Counted from the stretch's first letter, positions 8,849 through 17,472 are shown. The stretch is 64,000 bases of DNA from Acidobacteriota bacterium (GCA_003388555.1 QQVD01000050.1:1-64000); one strand, 5' to 3'. Notes: generated from the letters alone by a model not told the origin. Program-made: numbers and translations.

Positions 8849-9967
8849 TCAGGCCGCGTGCTGCGCCTCGAGGGCGGTGACCAGCCGGTCCTTCCACACC
8901 CGTGCGCTGCCCAGGTTGAGCGACAGCAGCTTCGAGCGGCGGTAGAAGAGGTGGCAGTCGGACTCCCAGGTGAAGCCGATGCCGCCGTGGGTCTGGATGT
9001 TCTCCTTCGCCGCGTAGTGGTACGCCTCGGTCGAGGCGACCCGGGCCGCGGCGGCGGCCAGGGCCAGCTCGTCGGCGTCGGTGGAGAGCGCCCAGGCGCC
9101 GTAGTAGTCGTTGGCGCGGGCCAGCTCGTTCTTGATGTACATGTCGGCGAGCTTGTGCTTGATCGCCTGGAAGGAGCCGATCGGGCGGCCGAAGGCGTAG
9201 CGTCCCTTGGCGTAGTCGGTGGCCATCGCCAGGCAGGCGTCGCTGCCGCCGAGCTGCTCCATGGCGAACAGCACCGCGGCACGATCGAAGACGCGGTCCT
9301 TGAGCTTCCAGCCCTCGCCGGCAGCGCCGAGGCGCTGCGCCGCAGCGCCGTCGAAGGCGACGCGGGCGTGTGAGCGGGTGGGGTCGAGGGTGGCGACCGT
9401 GGTGCGCTCGACGCCGTCGGCGGTGAGGTCGACCAGCGCCAGCGAGGCGCCGTCGGCGTCGCCGTCACGCGCCACCACCACCGCGAAGTCGGCGACGTCG
9501 CCGTCGGGCACCGGGGTCTTGGCGCCGCGCAGCGCACCGTCGGCGAAGGCGCAGGCGAGTTTCTCCTCGCTCAGCGCGCCGCTCCCCTCGGAGAGCGCGA
9601 AGGTGCCGACGATCTCGCCCTTGGCCAGCTTCGGCAGGTACTGCTGCTTCTGCTCGTCGGTGCCGGCGAGCAGGATCGCCTCGGTGGCGAGGTAGACCGA
9701 GGAGGAGAAGGGGGTCGGCGCCAGCGAACGGCCGAGCTCCTCGGCGACGACGCACAGCTCGAGGTAGCCGAAGCCGAGGCCGCCGTACTGCTCGGGGATG
9801 GCGATGCCGGGCGACTCCATGTCGACCAGCGCCTTCCAGACCTCGTCGGCGTACGGCTCTTCGCCTTCGAGCACGCGCCGCGGCACTGTGAGGTCGCAGA
9901 CCTGGCGCAGCAGGTCGCGGGTCTGTTTCTTGAGGGCCTTTTGGGCGTCGGAGAAGTCGAAGTTCAT
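8849..9967 (-). CDS. Acyl-CoA dehydrogenase, first of an adjacent pair
   Basis: 372 aa from the ATG at 9967 (MNFDFSDAQ). First gene of the minus-strand operon that continues with the second dehydrogenase and a TPR lipoprotein. Shows the family N-terminal helices, PEQYGGLGFGYLEL, ALSEGSG in place of the usual T-E-P-x-A-G-S-D loop, RPIGSFQAIKHKLADM, and HGGIGFTWE..CHLFYRR near the C-terminus. The missing SEPGAGSD loop and the FadE28-like end suggest it pairs with its neighbour. The promoter carries a palindromic operator (10014-10031) and a TACGCT -10, so expression is probably ligand-controlled through a TetR-type repressor encoded outside this window. Confidence 0.9.
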   Translation of the reverse strand: MNFDFSDAQKALKKQTRDLLRQVCDLTVPRRVLEGEEPYADEVWKALVDMESPGIAIPEQYGGLGFGYLELCVVAEELGRSLAPTPFSSSVYLATEAILLAGTDEQKQQYLPKLAKGEIVGTFALSEGSGALSEEKLACAFADGALRGAKTPVPDGDVADFAVVVARDGDADGASLALVDLTADGVERTTVATLDPTRSHARVAFDGAAAQRLGAAGEGWKLKDRVFDRAAVLFAMEQLGGSDACLAMATDYAKGRYAFGRPIGSFQAIKHKLADMYIKNELARANDYYGAWALSTDADELALAAAAARVASTEAYHYAAKENIQTHGGIGFTWESDCHLFYRRSKLLSLNLGSARVWKDRLVTALEAQHAA

Positions 9968-10005
9968 GTCTGGAGCTCTCGCTGGTTGAACTCTTGGGGA
10001 GGGTG

Positions 10006-10031
10006 AGCGTAGCACCTACCGAACGGTAGGT
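10006..10031 (-). promoter_or_regulatory. TetR-type operator and -10 box of the acyl-CoA dehydrogenase operon
   Basis: ACCTACCG-AA-CGGTAGGT (10014-10031) is a perfect 8-2-8 inverted repeat. Reading the minus strand, a TACGCT -10-like box follows two bases later (10011-10006), 38 bases before the ATG at 9967. The palindrome would therefore occupy the -35/-10 spacer, a classical repressor position. Its CCG-N2-CGG core resembles operators of TetR-family regulators of fatty-acid degradation. The outermost base overlaps the stop codon of the upstream amidohydrolase. No TetR gene is in the window. Confidence 0.65.
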
Positions 10032-11371
10032 CAGGGCATCGCCGCGTCGTGCCTGTGCACCGCGCCGCCCTTCATCACGAAGACGACCCGCTCCATGGCG
10101 CCGATGTCGCGCAGCGGATCGCCGTCGACGGCGATGACGTCGGCCATCTTGCCGACCTCGAGAGTGCCGTAGAGCTCGTCGACCCGCAGCACCCTGGCGG
10201 CGACCCCAGTGGCGGCCTGGATCGCCTCCATGGCCGGCATGCCGCCTTCGACCATGTAGCCGAACTCCTTGGCGTTCGAGCCGTGCGGACAGACGCCGCA
10301 GTCGGTGCCGAAGGCGATCGGCACGCCGGCCTCGTACGCCTTGGCGAAGGTCTCGGCGATCACCGGCCCGATCGCCGCCGCCTTGGGCCGGATGATCTCG
10401 GGGAAGTAGCCGTCGATCTTCGCCTTCTCGGCGACGAACCTGCCGGCCGAGATGGTGGGCACGAACCAGGTGCCGCGCTCGATCATCAGCTGCATGATCT
10501 CGTCGGTCATGTAGGTGCCGTGCTCGATCGTCGTCACCCCGCCGAGCACCGCCCGGCGCATCCCCTCGCTGCCGTGGGCGTGCGCCGCGACGATGAAGCC
10601 GTAGTCGTTCGCGGTGCGCACGATCTCCTCGATCTCGGCGACGGTGAACTGCGGGTTGTCACCGCTCTTGGCGTAGCTCAGCACGCCGCCGGTGGCGGTG
10701 ATCTTGATCGTGTCGGCTCCCTCCTTGTAGCGCTGCCGCACCGCCTTGCGCGCGTCGTCGACGCTGTTGACGACGCCGTCGGCGGCGGTGGGGTCGAGCG
10801 CCCAGCGTCGCGGCAGCCCGTTGCTCGGGTCGCCGTGCCCGCCGGTCGACGCGAGCGAGCCGGTGGCGGCGTAGATCTTCGGCCCCGGCACGATCCCCTG
10901 GTCGATGGCGTCGCGCAGGGCGGTGATCACGTCGGTGTCGCCGCCGAGGTCACGCACGCTGGTGAAGCCGGCTTCGAGGGTGCGCCGGGCATAGACCGTG
11001 GCGCGCACTGCGTGGTCGGGGGGGTTGAAGGTGACGCCTTCGATGAACGAGCGCGGCGACTGTTCGGAGACGAGGTGCACGTGCAGGTCGAACAGGCCGG
11101 GCAGCACCGTCCGTCGACGCAGGTTCAGCACCTCGTCGCCTGCGGCCGCGGCCGTGTAGCCGTCCTCGATCGCGACGATGCGACCGCGCTCGACCACCAC
11201 CGTCTTCTCGCTCGCCGGCCGGTCGCCGACGCCGTCGATCAACGAGCCGGCGTGGATCAGGGTGCGCTGGGCGAGGGCCGGGGCGGCGAGCCAGGAGGCG
11301 AGACAGGAAGAGAGGAAGAGGGCGGCGCAGGCGAGCGGCGACAGCGGTGCGAGGGAACGGGGTCTGGTCAT
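10031..11371 (-). CDS. Secreted metal-dependent amidohydrolase (prolidase/imidazolonepropionase-like)
   Basis: 446 aa with a signal peptide (residues 1-34, ending ALAQ). Amidohydrolase superfamily metal centre: HxH in DLHVHL, the likely carboxylated Lys in IKITATGG, His in AAHAHG and IEHGTY, and the Asp in FGTDCG. The family hydrolyses imides or Xaa-Pro dipeptides; secreted members such as the Sgx9260 group cleave N-acyl or L-Xaa-Pro dipeptides. Expected periplasmic, nutrient-scavenging. Substrate uncertain. There is no Shine-Dalgarno; a TACAGT box ends seven bases before the ATG. Confidence 0.88.
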   Translation of the reverse strand: MTRPRSLAPLSPLACAALFLSSCLASWLAAPALAQRTLIHAGSLIDGVGDRPASEKTVVVERGRIVAIEDGYTAAAAGDEVLNLRRRTVLPGLFDLHVHLVSEQSPRSFIEGVTFNPPDHAVRATVYARRTLEAGFTSVRDLGGDTDVITALRDAIDQGIVPGPKIYAATGSLASTGGHGDPSNGLPRRWALDPTAADGVVNSVDDARKAVRQRYKEGADTIKITATGGVLSYAKSGDNPQFTVAEIEEIVRTANDYGFIVAAHAHGSEGMRRAVLGGVTTIEHGTYMTDEIMQLMIERGTWFVPTISAGRFVAEKAKIDGYFPEIIRPKAAAIGPVIAETFAKAYEAGVPIAFGTDCGVCPHGSNAKEFGYMVEGGMPAMEAIQAATGVAARVLRVDELYGTLEVGKMADVIAVDGDPLRDIGAMERVVFVMKGGAVHRHDAAMP

Positions 11372-11378
11372 ACGCAGG

Positions 11379-11449
11379 ACTGTAGCGGAAGCTCCGCGAC
11401 GGCAGCGGCGCGGGCCAAGGGGGCGTCGGCACCGCCGGGGCGCTACAGT
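11379..11449. promoter_or_regulatory. Divergent pair of TACAGT boxes, predicted leaderless promoters
   Basis: CGCTACAGTCC occurs on both strands: TACAGT at 11384-11379 (minus) ends 7 bases before the amidohydrolase ATG, and TACAGT at 11444-11449 (plus) ends 11 bases before the GNAT ATG. Neither start has a Shine-Dalgarno. If these are -10 boxes, transcription starts at or within a few bases of the start codons. No -35 consensus is visible. Confidence 0.5.
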
Positions 11450-11460
11450 CCGCTGCCGGG

Positions 11461-12327
11461 ATGAGCGACACCGAGTCCATCGAGCCGATCGAGCCGATCG
11501 AATTCCGCGAGCTGCGCTCGGACGAGGACTTCGAGCAGTGCCTGCGCCTGCAGCAGCTCACCTGGGGCCGCGACTTCCGCGAGCTGGTGCCGCCGACGGT
11601 GATGCGCATCTCGCAGAAGGTCGGCGGCGTCGCCGCCGGAGCCTTCGGCGCCGACGGTCGCCAGCTCGGCTTCGTCTGGGGTCTCAGCGGCCTGCGCGAC
11701 GGTCGTCCGGCCCACTGGTCGCACATGCTGGCGGTGCATCCGTCGGCCCGCGGTCTCGGCGTCGGCAAAGGGCTCAAGTACTACCAGCGCGAGCTGCTGC
11801 TGGCCCTCGGGGTCGAGCACATGTACTGGACCTACGACCCGCTGGTGGCGCGCAACGCGACGCTCAACCTGATGCGGCTGGGCGCGCGCCCGGTGCAGTA
11901 CGTCGTCGACATGTACGGCGCCGCCACCGGCAGCGAGCTGCACAGCGGCCTCGGCACCGACCGCTTCGTCGTCGAGTGGGACCTGCGCGCGACGCCGGCC
12001 GACGGGGCCGGGGCGGCGCAGCGCTCCGTCGAGACCCCCGACGGCGCGACGGCGATCAACCGCTCGGGAGACGAAGTGCTCACCACGCCGCCGGCGCCGG
12101 ACGACGGTGGGGATCGGCTGTGGATCGAGGTCCCGGGCGACATCGAGGCGCTCAAGCGGACCGATCGCGCTCGGGCGCTGGCCTACCGCGACAGCCTGCG
12201 GAGCCTGGTGCCGCGACTGCTGGGCGACGGCTGGTGCTTCGATGCGCTGTGCTGGATCGACAGCGATCGGGCGTGGTACCGGGCCATTCGAGAGGGCGTC
12301 GAGTCCGAGAGAGGGAGGAACCCGTGA
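11461..12327 (+). CDS. GNAT-superfamily N-acetyltransferase-like protein (COG3375 type)
   Basis: 288 aa. The acetyl-CoA binding region is recognisable: [23 protein letters not shown] (about residues 90-112) has the V-x-P...R-x-x-G-x-G pattern, followed by [22 protein letters not shown]. The C-terminal third (about 175-288) is beyond the catalytic fold. Families like this are regularly encoded next to N-acylamino-acid racemase/MenC genes, and here the TGA overlaps the GTG of such a gene. Probable role: N-acylation of an amino acid whose N-acyl form is racemised by the neighbour. That role is inference from the neighbourhood. Confidence 0.8.
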   Translation: MSDTESIEPIEPIEFRELRSDEDFEQCLRLQQLTWGRDFRELVPPTVMRISQKVGGVAAGAFGADGRQLGFVWGLSGLRDGRPAHWSHMLAVHPSARGLGVGKGLKYYQRELLLALGVEHMYWTYDPLVARNATLNLMRLGARPVQYVVDMYGAATGSELHSGLGTDRFVVEWDLRATPADGAGAAQRSVETPDGATAINRSGDEVLTTPPAPDDGGDRLWIEVPGDIEALKRTDRARALAYRDSLRSLVPRLLGDGWCFDALCWIDSDRAWYRAIREGVESERGRNP

Positions 12328-13448
12328 GTGAGATTCGCATCGATCGCGTCGTCCTGCGCGAGATCCGGCTGCCGCTGCGCGAGCCGTTTCGCATCTCCTC
12401 CGGGGTCACCACCACCCGGCGCATCCTGCTGCTCGAGCTCACCGCCCGCGACGGCGCCACGGCGTGGTCGGAGTGCGTCGCCGGAGACCTTCCGAACTAC
12501 TCGCCGGAGACGATCGACACCGCCTGGCTGGCGCTCAGTGAGTGGCTGGCGCCGCGTGTGCTCGGCCGCGAGTTCGCCGATCCCACCCACCTCGACGCCG
12601 CGCTGCGGGTCGACCTGCGCGGCCACGAGATGGCGCGGGCGGCGCTCGAGATGGGCGCCTGGGGCCTCTTCGCCGAGCAGTCCGGAAGGAGCCTGGCGGC
12701 GCTCATCGGCGGCACCCGCGAGCAGGTGGAGACCGGCATCTCGCTCGGGATCCAGAGCTCGCCCGAGGCGCTGGTGGAGAAGGCGCGCGGCGCGCTCGCC
12801 GAGGGCTACCGCAAGGTCAAGATCAAGATCAAACCCGGCGCCGACGTCGACTACGTGCGGGCGGCCCGCCGTGAGCTGGGCGACGACGCGCCGCTGATGG
12901 CCGACGCCAACAACGCCTACACCCTGGAGGACGCCGACCATCTGCAGCAGCTCGACGAGCTCGACCTGGTGATGATCGAGCAGCCGCTGGCGTGGGACGA
13001 CGTGATCCGTCACGCCAGGCTGCAGGCCAGGATGCGCACCCCGATCTGTCTCGACGAGTCGATCACCTCGTTGCGGCGTGCCGAGGACATGATCGAGCAC
13101 GACGCCGGCAGGATCGTCAACATCAAGCCGGGGCGGGTCGGTGGATTCGTCGAGTCGAAGGCGATCCACGATCTGTGTGCGCGCCACGGCATCCCGGTCT
13201 GGTGCGGCGGCATGCTGGAGAGCGGCATCGGCCGCGCCTACAACGTGGCGCTGGCCTCGCTGCCGAACTTCACCATCCCGGGCGACGTCAGCCCGAGCGC
13301 CCGCTACTGGGAGCGCGACGTCGTCGAGCCCGAGTGGCGGATGCAGGACGGCCGGATCGCCGTGCCGACGGCGCCGGGGATCGGTGTCGCCGTCGACGCC
13401 GAGCGGATCGAGGCCCTCACCGTGCGCAGCGCGGTGCTGCGGGTCTGA
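12324..13448 (+). CDS. Enolase-superfamily o-succinylbenzoate synthase / N-acylamino-acid racemase
   Basis: 374 aa from a GTG (GTGA overlap with the GNAT stop; GGAGG-like site just upstream). Muconate-lactonising subgroup hallmarks: Lys-x-Lys (KIKIK, about residues 163-167), metal ligands in MADANNAY, IEQPL and CLDES, the second-side Lys in NIKPGRVGG, and the capping domain before residue 125. The fold abstracts the alpha-proton of a carboxylate substrate, giving either dehydration to o-succinylbenzoate in menaquinone synthesis (MenC) or racemisation of N-acylamino acids (NSAR). No other men gene is near, and the GNAT partner favours the racemase role. Confidence 0.88.
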   Translation: MSEIRIDRVVLREIRLPLREPFRISSGVTTTRRILLLELTARDGATAWSECVAGDLPNYSPETIDTAWLALSEWLAPRVLGREFADPTHLDAALRVDLRGHEMARAALEMGAWGLFAEQSGRSLAALIGGTREQVETGISLGIQSSPEALVEKARGALAEGYRKVKIKIKPGADVDYVRAARRELGDDAPLMADANNAYTLEDADHLQQLDELDLVMIEQPLAWDDVIRHARLQARMRTPICLDESITSLRRAEDMIEHDAGRIVNIKPGRVGGFVESKAIHDLCARHGIPVWCGGMLESGIGRAYNVALASLPNFTIPGDVSPSARYWERDVVEPEWRMQDGRIAVPTAPGIGVAVDAERIEALTVRSAVLRV

Positions 13449-13478
13449 GGAGATCCGCGACAGCGACGCTTCGGGCGA

Positions 13479-13736
13479 TCACTCCGGGGGAGTGGTCTCG
13501 GGGAGGCTCTCGTCTCCCTCGGCGGCCTCGTCCTCGTCGCCGTCGGGCTCGTTGTTGTCCGCCGGGTCGAGCGAGCCGAGGTCGCCCTCTTCGAAGTCCT
13601 CGGTGCTGATCGGCTGCTGCTCCTCGAGCGACGGTTTCGGGCTCTCCTCCGGTGGATCGGAGGCGGCGCCGCCACAACCGACGAGCAGGCAGGATGTGAG
13701 CAGCAGCAGTCCGGGCAGCGGGCCTATCCGGGTCAT
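13479..13736 (-). CDS. Small acidic lipoprotein
   Basis: 85 aa from an ATG with a good GGAGGA site eight bases upstream. Lipobox LLVGC (Cys21) after a short hydrophobic segment. The mature 65 residues are strongly acidic and Pro/Glu/Asp-rich, with no fold or motif I recognise. A TAGTCT box at 13773-13778 (minus) may be its -10. Convergent with the MenC/NSAR gene. Function unknown. Confidence 0.6.
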   Translation of the reverse strand: MTRIGPLPGLLLLTSCLLVGCGGAASDPPEESPKPSLEEQQPISTEDFEEGDLGSLDPADNNEPDGDEDEAAEGDESLPETTPPE

Positions 13737-13806
13737 CGGGTCGTTCCTCCGAGTGTGGCGGTGGGAGCCGCCAGACTAGCAGCGACCCGGGTCGGCCGGG
13801 CCGAGA

Positions 13807-13846
13807 CTTGACGTCAAGCGGGGTTTGCGTATGCTGCAACAGCATA
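13807..13846 (+). promoter_or_regulatory. Sigma-70-type promoter overlapped by two palindromes
   Basis: TTGACG (13808-13813), a 16-bp spacer and TATGCT (13830-13835) form the best -35/-10 pair in the window. The -35 lies inside the 12-bp palindrome CTTGACGTCAAG (13807-13818); the -10 lies inside TATGCTG-CAA-CAGCATA (13830-13846), a 7-3-7 inverted repeat. Both look like operator half-sites. Downstream gene starts at 13880. Confidence 0.6.
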
Positions 13847-13879
13847 GGATGGCCAACCGACGAGGTGCAGGAGGAACTC

Positions 13880-15016
13880 ATGCTCATGAGTGAACGAGAC
13901 GTGCGGGGCGTGTACTGGTCGGTCAGGGGTGGCTTCGCGCTGGCGGCGATGGGCTGGCTGCTGCTCGGCGGCTCGCTCGCGAGCGCCCAGGTGCTCGATC
14001 CGAGCCTGAGCTTCGAGCCGGCCAGCCCGAGCGTGATCGACGAGGTCACCGCGGTCGTCGAGTTCGAATCGCCGAGCTTCGCCTCGGGCACGACGGTGAC
14101 GCTGGGCGTTCCGCTGATCCGCATCGACGTCGAGTTCGATCCCTGTCTGATCCTCTGCCCGCCGTTCGCGCAGCAGCTCGAGGTGTCCCTGGGAACCCTC
14201 GACGCCGGGACCTACACCGTCGAGGTCGCCTTCCAGGACGGACCGACGATCGCCGAGACGCTGACTGTCGCGCCGTCACCTTACGCGCCGACTCTGGTCA
14301 GCTCGCCGCCCCAGCCCACGGACAACGACCTGGTGACCCTGGCGCTAGGGCTGGCGGTGGAGGAGTGCGAGGCGCCCCTGCCGACCCTGGTCTCGGCCGA
14401 CGTCCAGCCGCCGCCGACGCTGCTCGGCCACGGCGTCGGCATCGTCGACCTCCACCTCGAACGGGTGATCGGCGGCCTGCCCTGCGAGCCGGGCGCGACG
14501 CGGGGCGGCAGCGTGGTGGCGCCGCTCGGCCGCCTGCCGCCCGGACGCTACTCGGTGTCGGTCTTGCTCGAAACGCTGGCGGCGCCGGACCTCGCGGCGA
14601 TCCCGTCCGGTGGAGATCAGGCCGGGGAGCTCATCGCGGCGTTCCTGCTCGACGTCGCCGACGCTCCCGAGCAGGTGCTGCTCGGCGATCGCTTCGAGGT
14701 GGTGGCCAGCTGGCGCCTGCCGTCGCAGCCCGAGGTGGAGCGCAACGCCCTGGTGGTGCCGCGTGCCCCCGGGACCTCGGAGGAGTCGGCTCTCTTCGGC
14801 TTCCTCGATCGCGACAACTGGGAGCTGCTGGTCAAGGTGCTCGACGGCTGTGAGATCAACGGCCACTTCTGGGTCTACGGCGCCGCGGCGACGGATCTCG
14901 GTTTCCGGGTGCGGGTGCTCGACACCGTGACCAACGCCCTGTGGGACTACGAGAGCCCGGCCGGGGAGCGGGCGCCGGCGTTCACCGACGTCGAGGCCCT
15001 TTCGATCTGCCCCTGA
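13880..15016 (+). CDS. Secreted protein with a C-terminal domain typical of Thermoanaerobaculia
   Basis: 378 aa; ATG at 13880 is preceded by AGGAGG five bases upstream (a second ATG at 13886 is possible). Signal peptide to about residue 37 (ASAQ). The middle is beta-rich with Ig-like sections. The last 70 residues (WELLVKVLDGCEINGHFWVYGAAATD, then a Cys near the end) match a recurrent C-terminal module that I know from Acidobacteriota secreted proteins; function unknown. The first half has a Cys-x-x-x-Cys pair (FDPCLILCPP). Two palindromes in the promoter suggest regulated expression. Confidence 0.75.
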   Translation: MLMSERDVRGVYWSVRGGFALAAMGWLLLGGSLASAQVLDPSLSFEPASPSVIDEVTAVVEFESPSFASGTTVTLGVPLIRIDVEFDPCLILCPPFAQQLEVSLGTLDAGTYTVEVAFQDGPTIAETLTVAPSPYAPTLVSSPPQPTDNDLVTLALGLAVEECEAPLPTLVSADVQPPPTLLGHGVGIVDLHLERVIGGLPCEPGATRGGSVVAPLGRLPPGRYSVSVLLETLAAPDLAAIPSGGDQAGELIAAFLLDVADAPEQVLLGDRFEVVASWRLPSQPEVERNALVVPRAPGTSEESALFGFLDRDNWELLVKVLDGCEINGHFWVYGAAATDLGFRVRVLDTVTNALWDYESPAGERAPAFTDVEALSICP

Positions 15017-15037
15017 GCCCGGAGGGCGGCGCTGCGA

Positions 15038-15517
15038 TCAGTCGTCGCGGCTCGGCGCGTAGTGCACCGGCAGGGCGGTGGTGTACTTGATCTGCTCCAT
15101 GGCGAAGCTCGAGCTGACGTCGAGCAGGTCGACCTTCTCGATCAGTCGCTTGTAGACGCGATCGTAGGCGGCGATGTCGGGCACCACGACGCGCAGCAGG
15201 TAATCGATCTCGCCGCTCATGCGGTAGAACTCTACGACCTCGGGGATCTCCTCGATCGCCTGGTGGAAGCGCTCGAACCACTCGCGACTGTGCTGGTTGG
15301 TTCGGATCGAGACGAAGACCGTGACTCCGAGGTTGAGCGCTGTCGGGTCGAGCAGCGCCACCCGACGTCGGATGACACCGCCCTTCTCGAGCTTCTGGAT
15401 GCGCCGCCAGCACGGCGTCGTCGACAAGCCGACGCGGTCGGCGATCTGCTGCATCGACAACGAGGTGTCGCGCTGGAGGAGGTTGAGGATCTGGCGGTCG
15501 ATCGAGTCCAGAAGCAA
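15038..15517 (-). CDS. Lrp/AsnC-family transcriptional regulator
   Basis: 159 aa from a TTG at 15517 with an AAGGAG site seven bases upstream; longer upstream reading is not supported. N-terminal winged helix-turn-helix (ILNLLQRDTSLSMQQIADRVGLSTTPCWRRIQKLEKGGVI, described by positions 10-48) and a C-terminal RAM/ACT-like effector domain (about 70-150) with SGEIDYLLRVVV. Length matches Lrp (about 160 aa). It is divergent from cysteine dioxygenase (130-bp gap), so it probably senses an amino acid, perhaps cysteine, and controls that gene. Confidence 0.92.
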   Translation of the reverse strand: MLLDSIDRQILNLLQRDTSLSMQQIADRVGLSTTPCWRRIQKLEKGGVIRRRVALLDPTALNLGVTVFVSIRTNQHSREWFERFHQAIEEIPEVVEFYRMSGEIDYLLRVVVPDIAAYDRVYKRLIEKVDLLDVSSSFAMEQIKYTTALPVHYAPSRDD

Positions 15518-15647
15518 GGCATTGCTCCTTCTGTCGTCCGGATGGAAAACGATTCTCTGATCCTGCGCCTCCGTGCAGCGGATTGCAAGTCGGTCCCGGT
15601 TGTTCCGCGCTATTCTGTTCATGCGAACCGACCCAGCGGAGGACAGC

Positions 15648-16259
15648 ATGAGCCTTTCGACCCTGATCCGGGACGACGCGAGGCGCTCCACGCGTTCCGG
15701 TCCCTCGCCCAGCGCCAACGATGACCGCGGCTCGAAGCCCCGCGCCGCCCCGGCGATCCGTGGCCTGCGCGCCCTGCTCGACGAGCTCGACGCCCTGGCC
15801 CGGCGCGGTCCCCTCGAGATGAGCGACCTGCGCTCGGTCTTCGACCGTCTGCAGCTGCGCGGCTCCGATCTCACCGCCTTCCAGCTCTTCGACAGCGAGT
15901 GCTACCGCCGCAACCGGATCCGTCGCACCGAGGCCTACGAGATGCTGCTGATCTGCTGGGCTCCCGGTCAGGAGAGCCCGGTGCACGACCACCGCGGTTC
16001 GATCTGCGCCTTCCAGGTGCTCGAGGGGACGTGCTGCGAGCAGCGCTTCGAGCGCCTGCCCGACGGGCCCGAGGGCGGCCTGCGCGCTGCCGCCTCCCCC
16101 GAGTGGCTGGAGTACGAGCGCGGCACGGTGTGCGTCAGTCGCGACGCCGACATCCACCGGGTCGCCAACCGCTGCGGCGAGCGCAACCTCTGCACCCTGC
16201 ACGTCTACTCGCCGCCGCTCGACGGCATGCGCAGCTACCAGCCGATCGCGCAAGCGTGA
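15648..16259 (+). CDS. Cysteine dioxygenase family protein
   Basis: 203 aa; ATG at 15648 has a GGAGG site five bases upstream. Cupin fold with the iron triad: HDHRGSIC (two His, about residues 110-112), a Cys near the ferrous centre, and His in DADIHRVAN (about 166). HDHRGS is the thiol dioxygenase signature. The enzyme oxidises cysteine (or 3-mercaptopropionate in relatives) to the sulfinic acid. The first 50 residues are unrelated, charged and variable. A TATTCT box at 15611-15616 could be the -10. Regulated most likely by the divergent Lrp. Confidence 0.9.
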   Translation: MSLSTLIRDDARRSTRSGPSPSANDDRGSKPRAAPAIRGLRALLDELDALARRGPLEMSDLRSVFDRLQLRGSDLTAFQLFDSECYRRNRIRRTEAYEMLLICWAPGQESPVHDHRGSICAFQVLEGTCCEQRFERLPDGPEGGLRAAASPEWLEYERGTVCVSRDADIHRVANRCGERNLCTLHVYSPPLDGMRSYQPIAQA

Positions 16260-16296
16260 GCGGCTGAGGCGGCGGCAGGCGCTCGCCTGGGACCGC

Positions 16297-16320
16297 GACA
16301 GCCGGACAGCCGGACAGCCG
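16297..16320. repeat. Tandem repeat, 3 x 8 bp
   Basis: Three perfect copies of GACAGCCG between the convergent ends of cysteine dioxygenase and the deacylase. No function apparent. Confidence 0.7.
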
Positions 16321-16331
16321 GAGTGGCAGCT

Positions 16332-17336
16332 TCAGTCGACTTCGCGGACCAGGAAGAAGCCGTCGTCGCCCTGCGCCTGGTAGAGCGGCATCAGCACCCG
16401 CGCCGCGAACGGGCTGCGCACCTCGCCGTCGCGGTCGCGGCCGAGCAGCTGGCCGGGCTCGACCTCCTCGAAGCTGCGGAAGCCAGGCTCCATGTGGAAG
16501 CCGCAGCTGGCGTCGATCGCGTGCCGGTACTCGATCTCGAGCAGGCGCGGCAGGCTGCCGGCGGCCGCCGACAGGGTGGCGTGAGCCCAGGCGATCCGCC
16601 GCGAGACGGCCGCCGGCGGGGTCGCGGGCAGGAAGTCGAGCTGCTGCAGCAGCAGCCACACCGCCGCCTCGTCGTGGTCGACGGCTTCGGGCTCGTCGTG
16701 CTGGCCGCCTTCGAAGATGATGCCGCAGAAGTCGTGCGCGTCGAGCTCCTCGAGCAGCGTGCCGTCGAGGTGGGAGTCCATGCCGAGCACCGTCGGCACC
16801 GGCAGCGAGCGGCTCAGCCGCCTCGCCTCGCTCTGGTCGACCACGCTGGCGAACGGAGGGCTCGCGGCCGAGGTGGTGTGCAGATCGAGGAAGAGGAGCG
16901 GGCCGCGGGCGGTCTGCTGACATTCCTCGATCTTGTCGTCGAGCTCGAGCATCTCGAGGTCCTCGCTGACCCGGGGCCCGAGCGCGCGGATGCGTGCGAT
17001 CGCCTCGCGGCTCCAGCCACGGTTGAGGTCGCGGTCGAGATAGCGCTTGCCAGCGGCCAGCGCGCCGAGATTGCCGATCAGGAAGACCAGCTCGCCGCGC
17101 TCGATCTCGACCTCGGCGGCGCGCAGCGCGGCGTCGACCCTCTCCAGCGCCAAGGTGCCTGCGGGCTCGTTGCCGTGCAGCGACGCGATGCAGAGCAGGG
17201 TCGGTCCCGGCGCCTCGCCGCGGCGGTGGCAGATCACGCGGCGACGGATCGGCTCGGAGGCAGCGTCTCGGCCCGTCGAGGGTCTCGACGAGGGGGACGG
17301 GGGCTTCGGCGAGGCGGAGGTGGCGGTGTCGGGCAA
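16332..17336 (-). CDS. Succinylglutamate desuccinylase/aspartoacylase-family (M14-like) zinc enzyme
   Basis: 334 aa using a TTG at 17336; the start is uncertain. Zinc motifs: ASLHGNEPAG (His-x-x-Glu, about residues 51-60) and FLDLHTTS (His ligand), followed by the NxxRxxxRDLNRGW-like RDLNRGWS. These are the AstE/AspA signatures, hydrolysing an N-acylated amino acid or peptide amide. A TACCTT box at 17404-17409 (minus) would start the message upstream of 17336, which speaks against an upstream TTG at 17489. Divergent from the cytochrome/copper protein, with a palindromic operator between them. Confidence 0.8.
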   Translation of the reverse strand: MPDTATSASPKPPSPSSRPSTGRDAASEPIRRRVICHRRGEAPGPTLLCIASLHGNEPAGTLALERVDAALRAAEVEIERGELVFLIGNLGALAAGKRYLDRDLNRGWSREAIARIRALGPRVSEDLEMLELDDKIEECQQTARGPLLFLDLHTTSAASPPFASVVDQSEARRLSRSLPVPTVLGMDSHLDGTLLEELDAHDFCGIIFEGGQHDEPEAVDHDEAAVWLLLQQLDFLPATPPAAVSRRIAWAHATLSAAAGSLPRLLEIEYRHAIDASCGFHMEPGFRSFEEVEPGQLLGRDRDGEVRSPFAARVLMPLYQAQGDDGFFLVREVD

Positions 17337-17472
17337 GGAGCTGGGCTTCGGAGGTTCGTTGGCGGGACCGCAACCTGGAGAGGAGCCGCGGCGGACCGCC
17401 GAGAAGGTAGCACGCGACCGGAAACAGGTGACGTCGTGGCGCGTCTTCCTCGCGGCATGGCTGGCGCCGCTT

